From positions 1 to 49,577 of the forward strand of contig REDZ01000057.1 in assembly GCA_007695345.1 (NCBI GenBank): 49,577 nucleotides of DNA, in the 5' to 3' direction. The stretch is from Paracoccaceae bacterium (GTDB taxonomy: Bacteria > Pseudomonadota > Alphaproteobacteria > Rhodobacterales > Rhodobacteraceae). Of this stretch, positions 18,030-24,927 are shown in pieces (position 1 is the first letter of the stretch; each line of letters starts with the position of its first letter). Both the position numbers and the translations under genes were made by a program. A model generated the notes under the pieces. It was not told the origin of the DNA and searched no databases. It saw only the letters and a program-made list of their open reading frames with translations.

Positions 18030-19238
18030 TCAGAGCGTGTCGGCATGGCTGATGCGGCGGTGTGTCGTGAAAGCCTGATCCAGATCCGGGCTCAACGCCA
18101 AACCCAGCCCCGGCCCGGACGGAACGGTGATCATGCCATCGCGCAGTTCGGGCAGTGCAGTAACGAGGTCACGATACCAGGTGCGGTAGAAGGCGCGCAC
18201 GCTTTCCTGCACCAGCGCATTCGGCGCGTTCAGCGAAAGGTGGGTCGAGGCCGCGAGCACAACCGGCCCGGTGCAGTCATGCGGCGCGACCGGCAGGTGC
18301 CAGGCCTCGGCCATCGCGGCGATCTTGCGCGCTTCGGAGAGCCCGCCGCACCAGCTCAGATCCAGCATCACGATCCCCGCCGCACCCGTTTCCAGCAGGT
18401 CGCGGAACCCCCAGCGTGTGGCCAGCGTCTCGGAGGCCGAAATCGGCGCACGCGATGCCTCTGCATAGCGCTTCAGGCTGGACAGGCTGTCCATTCGGAT
18501 CGGGTCCTCGTGCCAGAAGGTGCCGTAGGGCTCCAGCGCGCGGGCGATCTGGATGGCGGGCAGAAGCTGCCACATGCCATGAAACTCGACCATGATGTCC
18601 ATGCGGTCGCCGACCGCTGCGCGGATCTTCTCAAAAGGGACAAGCGCCGATTTGAGGTCTTCACGCGAGATGTAGTGCCCGCGCGATTTTTCTGCTGCCA
18701 TGTCAAAAGGCCAGATCTTCATTGCGGTGATGCCGTCTTCGAGCAGCGAGAGCGCCAGTTCGTCGGCGCGGTGCAGAAAGCCGTTCAGATCGTCAAATTC
18801 GGGCTGTTTGCCGTGCGATGTGCCCCAGTTTGCGACCTGCTGGCCATCGGTACTCTTGATGTATTCAACCCCTGCGCAAGTGTTGTAGGTGCGGATCGCA
18901 GGGCGCGTGAACCCACCCAGAAGCTGCGCGACGGGCAGCCCCGTGGCATGACCGAACAGATCCCAGAGTGCGATATCGAACGCCGAATTGCCACGCATCT
19001 CGGCCCCGGCCGAGCGGAACCCCAGATATCCGACCAGATCGGCGGCCAGCGCATCGATCTGCAGCGGATCGCGACCGATCACACGCGGGGCGATCCATTC
19101 ATGGACATGCGCCTCGACTGTCTGCGCCCCGAAAAAGGTCTCTCCCAGACCGACAAGACCCTCATCGGTATGCACCTGCAGCCACAGCAGGTTCGGACGC
19201 TCGTCAATGCGGATCGTCTCGATGGCGGTGATCTTCAT
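18030..19238 (-). CDS. Mandelate racemase/muconate lactonizing enzyme family protein (sugar-acid dehydratase-like)
   Basis: A 402-residue enolase-superfamily enzyme. The N-terminal capping domain (1-120) is followed by a beta-barrel with K174 in MKIWPFD, acidic metal ligands E218 (VEFHG), E244 (HEDP) and E270 (SASE), and H320 in PHDCTGP as a likely general acid/base. These features suit Mg-dependent dehydration or epimerisation of an acid sugar. The start at 19236-19238 follows GAGGG; in-frame codons further upstream do not. A fuconate-type dehydratase role would complement the SDR/FAH/amidohydrolase operon at 22074-24584, but it is 3 kb away on the other strand and the substrate cannot be read from sequence. 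Confidence 0.88.
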   Translation of the reverse strand: MKITAIETIRIDERPNLLWLQVHTDEGLVGLGETFFGAQTVEAHVHEWIAPRVIGRDPLQIDALAADLVGYLGFRSAGAEMRGNSAFDIALWDLFGHATGLPVAQLLGGFTRPAIRTYNTCAGVEYIKSTDGQQVANWGTSHGKQPEFDDLNGFLHRADELALSLLEDGITAMKIWPFDMAAEKSRGHYISREDLKSALVPFEKIRAAVGDRMDIMVEFHGMWQLLPAIQIARALEPYGTFWHEDPIRMDSLSSLKRYAEASRAPISASETLATRWGFRDLLETGAAGIVMLDLSWCGGLSEARKIAAMAEAWHLPVAPHDCTGPVVLAASTHLSLNAPNALVQESVRAFYRTWYRDLVTALPELRDGMITVPSGPGLGLALSPDLDQAFTTHRRISHADTL

Positions 19239-19620
19239 ACTGTGCCCTCGGCATAGAAGGTTTGCGCATTCGCACAATTGCTACGCGCCACCCTGCAGCG
19301 GGTGGTCTGATTGCGGCCTGTGCGCCAGCCGATAGACCAGACCTGCCTTTTCTTGCGCACGGGGATCCAGACCTGTCTGACGGAACGTCGCTTTGCCATG
19401 CGTATTTTTCCGCCTCACCCCCTGTCAAGAGACGTTGAGCCCCGCGCGCAAGCGCGCGGCTTCCGTCCTGAAGCGTGAACAGGCACAGAAACGATTGGCG
19501 CACTTTACCGAAGTCACTGCTTCGACTGCAAGTCGTCGATATGTCGATCGAGTTCTCGCAAGCGGACGGCCTGTTCACCAAGTCATGCGGTTTCCGGGCA
19601 TCGGTCCCGGACGGCCGTGC
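19239..19620. other. Intergenic region, no gene seen
   Basis: These 382 bp lie between the start of the enolase-superfamily gene and the end of the DUF1826 gene, both on the minus strand. Frames open here show no family resemblance, ribosome site or consistent codon use. The part next to 19238 should carry the promoter of the dehydratase-like gene; no clear operator was found. Confidence 0.5.
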
Positions 19621-20241
19621 TCAGACTGCATCCTCGGGATCCAGGATCGGGTCAAGCACCAGCAACAGCCGGATCTCACCCGTGCCCTCGATTGGGGGGG
19701 AGCGGTGGCGTAGGGCGGAAGGCGGCATTGTCGGCCACTGCACCCCGCGCAGCACAATCGGCTGGCCTGTGGGCACGGTATGGATGGCGACAGGATCGGC
19801 ATCACGCGCGGCCAGTCCGAACTGCGTTCCCCTGCCTCGGCAGGTGCAGATCAGCCGGGCCGTCACGTTGTCCATATGGAATTTCCGGCAGGCATTTCCC
19901 GCCACGACCTCAAGGCGCAGACGCAGCCAGGGCGCGCGCATCGCTGCAGCAAAGTGTTCGGCCAGTTCTGCGATCCTGTCGATGAAAAGGGTCCGCTCCG
20001 GCGCGTCAGGCATTGATGCAGAGATGGCTTTCAGCCTTGTCGGTATGGCATCGGGCCGCAGGATCTCGCGCATTCGGGGCAATTGATCTGCGGGCAGTTC
20101 TGCCAGCCAATCCGTCACCGCGGTACAGTCGGGCCGCGCCCAGATCACGGCGGCGCAATCGGGGGCATGGATATCCGCAAGCCCGGTGATCCTGTCCGTC
20201 ACACGGACGCCAAAGGGAAGAGGATGCGCAAAAGGGTTCAT
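19621..20241 (-). CDS. DUF1826 domain-containing protein
   Basis: A 206-residue protein matching the DUF1826 pattern, especially CRKFHMDNVTARLICTCRGRGTQF at about residues 112-135 (FHxDxVxxRL followed by a glycine-rich turn) and a late hydrophobic strand after the IHTVPTGQPIVLRG segment. GGAGG precedes the ATG at 20239-20241. It is 64 bp downstream of the CobW-type GTPase on the same strand, so they likely form one operon under the Zur-like site at 21451. DUF1826 genes are often found beside such GTPases and are thought to belong to zinc-limitation responses. Biochemical activity is unknown. Confidence 0.85.
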   Translation of the reverse strand: MNPFAHPLPFGVRVTDRITGLADIHAPDCAAVIWARPDCTAVTDWLAELPADQLPRMREILRPDAIPTRLKAISASMPDAPERTLFIDRIAELAEHFAAAMRAPWLRLRLEVVAGNACRKFHMDNVTARLICTCRGRGTQFGLAARDADPVAIHTVPTGQPIVLRGVQWPTMPPSALRHRSPPIEGTGEIRLLLVLDPILDPEDAV

Positions 20242-20305
20242 CCGGTCCTCCGGCGGGGCCGGTGGCGGGGCGCGCGAGCGGGCGAGCCGGCCGGGTCACG
20301 CGCCT

Positions 20306-21409
20306 TCACAGCGGCTGTTCCAGCGCATGAACGGTCATGCCTTGCGCCTTGAAAAGATCATCCGGTGTCATCTGCAAAAGCGACAGGCTGTCCCGCAGAT
20401 CGGAGTCCGGCACGTCACGGGCGATGATGACAACGCGGCTCGTCCCGTCGGACTGGGCGCTATGCGTCAGTGGCACAGGCGGCTCGAAAATATGTTGCAC
20501 GCCGTGAAACACGAAAGGGTGCAAGGCCCCTTCGATATGCACAATTCCCTTGAGCCGTAGAATATTCTCGCCGCGCAGCGCGATCAGCGTATCAAGCCAG
20601 AAATCGAACACCTGGGCCGGGATCGGTTCGGGTAGCCTGAGAGAGGCGGTGGCAATCCGGTCGCCCCCGGCGTGGTGCGCGGGGGGAGGCAGATCGGCGG
20701 GCGGCGTTGGCCGGGTCAGCCCCGACAGCCCGGCCAGCGGATCAGGGTCCGGCTGCGCGAGCCAGTCCAGCGCATGTTCGGGCGTCATCGGATTGCGCAA
20801 CGCGCCAAGGCCGAACAGCGCACCCGCGGGCAGCGCCCCCTTTTCCGCCGTGATCCGTTTTGCGCCAGCGTTCAGCCGGTTCAGCCGCGCCGCAATCGCG
20901 GCACCTGTGTCGGTATCGGCCAGATCGGATTTGGTCAGCACGATGCGGTCGGCCATGGCGACCTGAGCCTGCGCCTCTGGGTGCTGATCAAGCGTGGCCG
21001 CACCCAGCACCATATCCACTGCCGTCACGATCCCGTCGAGGGCGTAATTCGGGGCCAGCAACCGATCGACAAGCAGCGTGTGCAGGATCGGGCCGGGATC
21101 GGCCAGGCCTGTCGTTTCGATCACCACGCGGTCAAAGGCCAGATCCCCATGCGCCCGCCGCGCCAGAAGCGAGGTCAGGGTCCGCGACAGGTCCCCCCGG
21201 ATCGAACAGCACAGGCAGCCGCCGGACATCAGGACAACATCCTCGGCGCTGTCCTCGATCAGGTCATGGTCCAGCCCGGCCTCGCCGAATTCATTGACGA
21301 CGACTGCGATCCGCCCGCCTGCAGGGTCGTGCAACAGACGGTTGAGAAGCGTCGTCTTGCCTGCCCCCAGAAAGCCGGTGAGCAATGTGACAGGGATCGG
21401 ATCGGTCAT
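20306..21409 (-). CDS. CobW/COG0523-family GTPase, probable zinc metallochaperone
   Basis: A 367-residue G3E-family GTPase. Residues 11-20 give the P-loop ([10 protein letters not shown]), 65-68 the metal-binding C-x-C-C in [21 protein letters not shown] the switch region, and TKSD the guanine-specificity motif. The C-terminal CobW_C domain follows (about 250-360). A histidine pair (AHHAGGD) lies in the linker, common in metal-handling members. A palindrome of Zur type lies 42 bp upstream, which argues for zinc rather than cobalt. It precedes the DUF1826 gene in the operon. The likely role is GTP-dependent delivery of zinc to client enzymes under scarcity. Confidence 0.93.
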   Translation of the reverse strand: MTDPIPVTLLTGFLGAGKTTLLNRLLHDPAGGRIAVVVNEFGEAGLDHDLIEDSAEDVVLMSGGCLCCSIRGDLSRTLTSLLARRAHGDLAFDRVVIETTGLADPGPILHTLLVDRLLAPNYALDGIVTAVDMVLGAATLDQHPEAQAQVAMADRIVLTKSDLADTDTGAAIAARLNRLNAGAKRITAEKGALPAGALFGLGALRNPMTPEHALDWLAQPDPDPLAGLSGLTRPTPPADLPPPAHHAGGDRIATASLRLPEPIPAQVFDFWLDTLIALRGENILRLKGIVHIEGALHPFVFHGVQHIFEPPVPLTHSAQSDGTSRVVIIARDVPDSDLRDSLSLLQMTPDDLFKAQGMTVHALEQPL

Positions 21410-21450
21410 GGGGCAGCACCTGGGGTTGTGAATTCTGCAGTTGTATGATT

Positions 21451-21463
21451 GTTATAATATAAC
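21451..21463. promoter_or_regulatory. Zur-type operator (zinc uptake regulator box)
   Basis: GTTATAATATAAC is a perfect palindrome around a single central base. It closely resembles known alphaproteobacterial Zur boxes and stands in an AT-rich island in GC-rich DNA. It lies 42 bp before the CobW-type GTPase start and 57 bp before the small divergent gene at 21520, so it could control both. The zinc assignment is inference from the motif plus the downstream genes. Confidence 0.7.
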
Positions 21464-21519
21464 TCTTCAGACAGCAAGGCCAGCCATGCCCGACAGCCTG
21501 TTCCATTCCCGTTACCGCC

Positions 21520-21807
21520 ATGACCATCGCATGTGAGTTCGGGCTCAGCGCTGCACGTCTGTGGCACCTTCACCGGGTCAGGCGGATGGTGCGCGAGCAA
21601 GGGGGTTTCGGCCCACAAACGCTGGTGTCGGTGACAGAGTTTTTCTGCGACGACCCGAACTGCCCCGGACCGGCCACCCGGATCACGATTCTGACCATGG
21701 ATCTGATGCGACGGGTCCTTGTTGTCCATCGCCCGGCACGCGAGGTTTCGGCGATAGACATAGCCGCAGTCATCGACGCGGGGCGCGCGGTGCAGCGGAC
21801 GGACTGA
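21520..21807 (+). CDS. Small protein with CDDPNCP motif, Zur-box-associated
   Basis: A 95-residue protein of unknown function. The N-terminus has basic helices (SAARLWHLHRVRRMVREQGG), followed by VSVTEFFCDDPNCPGPATRITIL with two cysteines four residues apart (C-x4-C), then VLVVHRPAREVSAIDIAAVIDAG. Codon use resembles a real gene and it faces the Zur-type operator. I recall similar small proteins next to CobW-type genes but cannot name the family. No strong ribosome site is seen upstream of the ATG. Confidence 0.65.
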   Translation: MTIACEFGLSAARLWHLHRVRRMVREQGGFGPQTLVSVTEFFCDDPNCPGPATRITILTMDLMRRVLVVHRPAREVSAIDIAAVIDAGRAVQRTD

Positions 21808-22073
21808 CCCCGTCGCAAACACCTATCGCCTGCAAGCTGCTTGACGCGGTGCTCAATGCGGCGGACAAAGCCTTGTCAAATGAACGGTGCCTGTGCTGTG
21901 TCATCCTCGATGGCCTGGACCCACAGGCGGTTTGAACTGGATATGGGAAGCTATGATGCCTGTTGCCCGCACTGCAAGTGCCCCTGCGCGGCCAGATCAC
22001 CTGCCTGCTCGACAGGCGAATGACGCTGTGCGGCCCGGTCTGCCCGCCGGTTTGAATCAGAGGAGAGGGACAG

Positions 22074-22823
22074 ATGGGACGCCTTGAGGGAAAGACAGCG
22101 ATACTGAGCGCGGCGGGGCAGGGGATTGGCCGGGCCTCGGCGCTGGCGATGGCGCGCGAAGGCGCGCAGGTCATCGCCACTGACATCAACCCCGACACAC
22201 TGGCGACACTGGCCCGCGACGCCACTGGGTTGTCCTTGCAGACGCATGTGCTGGATGTGCGCGACCCGGAAGCCGTGGCCGACGCCGTCGCCCGCTTTCC
22301 CGCGCCGGATGTGCTGTTCAACTGCGCGGGCTTCGTGGACCATGGTACGATCCTTGATTGCGATGAAGAGGCCTGGGCCTTCAGCCTCGGGCTGAACATG
22401 ACCGCGATGTACCGGATGCTGCGCAGCTTTCTACCCGGCATGCTGGAGGCAGGCGGCGGGTCGATCATCAACATGGCCTCGGTCGCCTCGTCCATCATAG
22501 CGGCCCCCAACCGTTTTGTTTATGGCGCGACCAAGGCTGGGGTCATCGGCATGACGAAATCGGTCGCCGCCGATTTCGTCACCCGTGGCATTCGCTGCAA
22601 TGCGATATGTCCCGGCACAGTGGAAAGCCCCTCGCTTGAGGGGCGGCTGGCAGCGAGTGGCAACTATGAGGCCGCGCGCAAGGCCTTTGTCGCGCGCCAG
22701 CCCATGGGGCGGATCGGTGATCCCGAAGAGGTCGCCGCGCTTGTGGTCTGGCTGGCCAGTGACGAAAGTGCCTTTGTGACAGGCCAAAGCCATGTCATCG
22801 ATGGCGGATGGGCGAACACCTGA
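22074..22823 (+). CDS. SDR oxidoreductase, probable 2-keto-3-deoxy-L-fuconate dehydrogenase
   Basis: A 249-residue short-chain dehydrogenase. It has the NAD-binding glycine motif as SAAGQGIGRA (12-21), ATDIN after beta-2, NCAG (about 83), the catalytic Ser/Tyr/Lys as MASVASS, Y-x-x-x-K in VYGATKAG, and ICPGTVESP. This variant glycine motif and the PGTVESPSL segment match SDRs that oxidise 2-keto-3-deoxy-L-fuconate. AGGAGAGGGACAG precedes the start. It leads an operon with a FAH-family hydrolase (13 bp gap) and an amidohydrolase, the gene set of non-phosphorylative L-fucose (or L-rhamnose-like) oxidation. Substrate is inferred from context. Confidence 0.87.
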   Translation: MGRLEGKTAILSAAGQGIGRASALAMAREGAQVIATDINPDTLATLARDATGLSLQTHVLDVRDPEAVADAVARFPAPDVLFNCAGFVDHGTILDCDEEAWAFSLGLNMTAMYRMLRSFLPGMLEAGGGSIINMASVASSIIAAPNRFVYGATKAGVIGMTKSVAADFVTRGIRCNAICPGTVESPSLEGRLAASGNYEAARKAFVARQPMGRIGDPEEVAALVVWLASDESAFVTGQSHVIDGGWANT

Positions 22824-22836
22824 AGGAGAGGAAGAC

Positions 22837-23688
22837 ATGAAACTGTTGCGCTGGGGCGAAGCGGGTGCCGAAAAACCCGGACTGCTGGATGCCGAGGGAA
22901 AGATCCGTGACCTGTCGGGTGTTGTCCCCGATATCGCTGGTGCGGTTCTGTCAGACAAGGGCCTGGCGGCGATCCGCGACACTGATCCGGCAAGCCTGCC
23001 CCAAGTGCCCGATACCACCCGGCTGGGGCCCTGTGTGGGCGGAACGGGCAAGTTCATCTGCATCGGGCTCAACTATTCCGACCATGCCGCCGAGACCGGT
23101 GCCAGCGTGCCACCCGAGCCGATCATCTTCATGAAGGCGACCTCGGCCATATGCGGGCCGAATGACCCCATCATCATCCCGCGCGGTTCGGAAAAGACCG
23201 ACTGGGAAGTGGAGCTTGCCGTCATTATCGGGACGCGTGCGAAATATGTGACCGAGGCCGCGGCCATGGCCCATGTCGCAGGGTATGCTGTCGCCAATGA
23301 TGTCAGCGAGCGCGCCTTTCAGGCCGAACGCGCTGGCCAGTGGACCAAGGGCAAGAGCTGCGACAATTTCGGCCAGCTCGGGCCATGGCTGGTCACGCGC
23401 GACGACATTGCGGACCCGCAGGCACTGCCGATGTGGCTGACAGTGAACGGCCGCAAGATGCAGGATGGATCAAGCAAGACGATGGTTTACGGGGTGGCGC
23501 ATCTGGTCAGCTATCTGTCGCAGTTCATGACCCTGCATCCGGGCGACGTGATCTCGACCGGCACTCCGCCCGGTGTCGGCCTGGGCATGAAGCCGCCGCG
23601 TTTCCTGCAGCCTGGCGATGTGGTCGAGCTGGGGATCGAGGGGCTGGGACAACAGCGTCAGGACGTCATCGCCGACCCGCAGGGCTGA
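22837..23688 (+). CDS. FAH-family hydrolase, probable 2,4-diketo-3-deoxy-L-fuconate hydrolase
   Basis: A 283-residue FAH-superfamily enzyme at the length of the long form with a distinct N-terminal domain (1-70). The catalytic domain shows ICIGLNYSDHAAETGA, PIIFMKATSAICGPND, the metal-binding W-E-V-E-L (DWEVELAVIIG), YAVANDVSERAFQ, and HPGDVISTGTPPGVGLG. The start at 22837 follows AAGGAGAGGA. It sits 13 bp after the SDR dehydrogenase. In oxidative L-fucose breakdown this enzyme splits 2,4-diketo-3-deoxy-L-fuconate to pyruvate and lactate, which fits its neighbours; related sugars cannot be excluded. Confidence 0.88.
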   Translation: MKLLRWGEAGAEKPGLLDAEGKIRDLSGVVPDIAGAVLSDKGLAAIRDTDPASLPQVPDTTRLGPCVGGTGKFICIGLNYSDHAAETGASVPPEPIIFMKATSAICGPNDPIIIPRGSEKTDWEVELAVIIGTRAKYVTEAAAMAHVAGYAVANDVSERAFQAERAGQWTKGKSCDNFGQLGPWLVTRDDIADPQALPMWLTVNGRKMQDGSSKTMVYGVAHLVSYLSQFMTLHPGDVISTGTPPGVGLGMKPPRFLQPGDVVELGIEGLGQQRQDVIADPQG

Positions 23689-23720
23689 GGCGTTCGGGCC
23701 GTGATACCGGAGATGATGGC

Positions 23721-24584
23721 ATGGAGTTGATCGATACACACCAGCATCTGATCTATCGTGAGACGCTGGGCTATGGCTGGACCAGAGGTATTCCGCAACT
23801 GGAGAAAGGCGATTTCACGCTTGGCAATTATCAGACGCTGACCACCGACAAGAAGATCGCCGGTACCGTGTTCATGGAATGCGCGGTCGACGATGCCGAA
23901 TACAAGGATGAGGCGCGGCTTGTCGCTGGGCTGATGCGCACGCCGGGCTCGGGCATCATGGCACAGATAGCGTCCTGCAGACCGGAGGTACAGGCGGGGT
24001 TCAGCGACTGGCTGGATGAGGCTGCAGAACTGGGGGCTGTGGGATTCCGTCGGGTGCTGCATGTCGTGCCCGATGAGGTATCGCAAGACGCGGTGTTTCG
24101 CGAAGCTGTGCGCGAAATCGGGCGGCGCGGCTTCAGTTTCGATCTGTGTGTCCTGGCACGGCAACTGCCGATCGCACAGGCGTTGGCGCAGGCCTGCCCT
24201 GACACAGTAATGATCCTGAACCATTGCGGCGTGCCGGATATCGCGGCGGGGGCCTTTGACAATTGGGCCGAGGGAATGGCCGCATTGGCCAGATGCGACA
24301 ACATGCAGGTCAAGCTGTCGGGGCTGACGGCCTATTGCGCGCCGGACGCAATGGGAACCGAGACGCTGCGCCCCTGGGTCGATCATGTGCTGGGCTGCTT
24401 TGGACCGGACCGCATGGTCTGGGGGGGTGACTGGCCTGTGGTCAATATGGGCAGCGGACTGCCGGCCTGGATCGACCTGAGCCGCGCGCTCCTATCTTCC
24501 CTGTCACAGCAAGAGGCGCAAGCGGTCGGCACGGGCAATGCCCGACGGATCTATCGCCTGGGGCAGGCGCCATTGACAGGGTAG
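23721..24584 (+). CDS. Amidohydrolase-family lactonase, probable L-fuconolactone hydrolase
   Basis: A 287-residue TIM-barrel metal hydrolase of the COG3618/amidohydrolase_2 group. It begins LIDTHQHLIY with the H-x-H metal ligands at residues 7 and 9, has H near 169 in LNHCGVPDI, and a terminal catalytic Asp in WGGDWPV. Members of this group hydrolyse sugar lactones such as L-fuconolactone. The ATG at 23721 is the only in-frame start near the FAH stop; an overlapping ATG at 23713 is out of frame. It completes the SDR/FAH/lactonase operon. A fucose dehydrogenase and a dedicated fuconate dehydratase are not next to it. Confidence 0.87.
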   Translation: MELIDTHQHLIYRETLGYGWTRGIPQLEKGDFTLGNYQTLTTDKKIAGTVFMECAVDDAEYKDEARLVAGLMRTPGSGIMAQIASCRPEVQAGFSDWLDEAAELGAVGFRRVLHVVPDEVSQDAVFREAVREIGRRGFSFDLCVLARQLPIAQALAQACPDTVMILNHCGVPDIAAGAFDNWAEGMAALARCDNMQVKLSGLTAYCAPDAMGTETLRPWVDHVLGCFGPDRMVWGGDWPVVNMGSGLPAWIDLSRALLSSLSQQEAQAVGTGNARRIYRLGQAPLTG

Positions 24585-24927
24585 ATCCTTCAACCCCGCG
24601 TGTGTGCAGAGCCGCAAAAACTGGCCAGGGGTGGGATATCTCCCACCCTACTGGGCAAGGTGTGTAGGGTGGGAAATATCCCACCCTTGTGGTGTGTAGC
24701 GCTTGTGCGCTGCTTTCACGGTTGCAGATCAGATGGTCCCACATTTGCCAGACTGCCCCGGAGCATTGTGACCTGGGCGCGCAAGCGGCCTTGATGGCGC
24801 GTCTCCGTCGCCTTGCCTTTTCGCCGACTGCGCCAGGATTAACATGCCCGTTCGCGCGTAATTCGCCATATGTCCAGACAGCCCGTGCAAGGCTGATCCG
24901 GACCCGGACAGGCAGATGGAGGATGAG
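24585..24927. other. Intergenic region with hairpin repeats, no gene seen
   Basis: This gap of 343 bp follows the lactonase gene. Its left third is occupied by the paired hairpins at 24628-24688. The remainder (24690-24927) should hold the promoter of the ATPase gene; no clear operator or small gene was recognised. Confidence 0.5.
24628..24688. repeat. Paired-hairpin repeat element, copy 2
   Basis: Two hairpins in tandem. The first (24629-24636 with 24641-24648, loop TATC) is identical in sequence over 23 bases to 17869-17891. The second has a 9-bp stem (24666-24674 with 24679-24687, AGGGTGGGA/TCCCACCCT, loop AATA). Both carry a TAC or GTA flank beside the stem. The two-hairpin arrangement repeats that at 17866-17924 and resembles REP-type elements; it may also act as a bidirectional terminator. 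Confidence 0.8.

Noticed and set aside
17866-24688. Hairpin repeats considered as a CRISPR-like or riboswitch signal
   Set aside because: Copies are far apart with no regular spacers and no cas genes; the structure is two simple hairpins, not a riboswitch fold.
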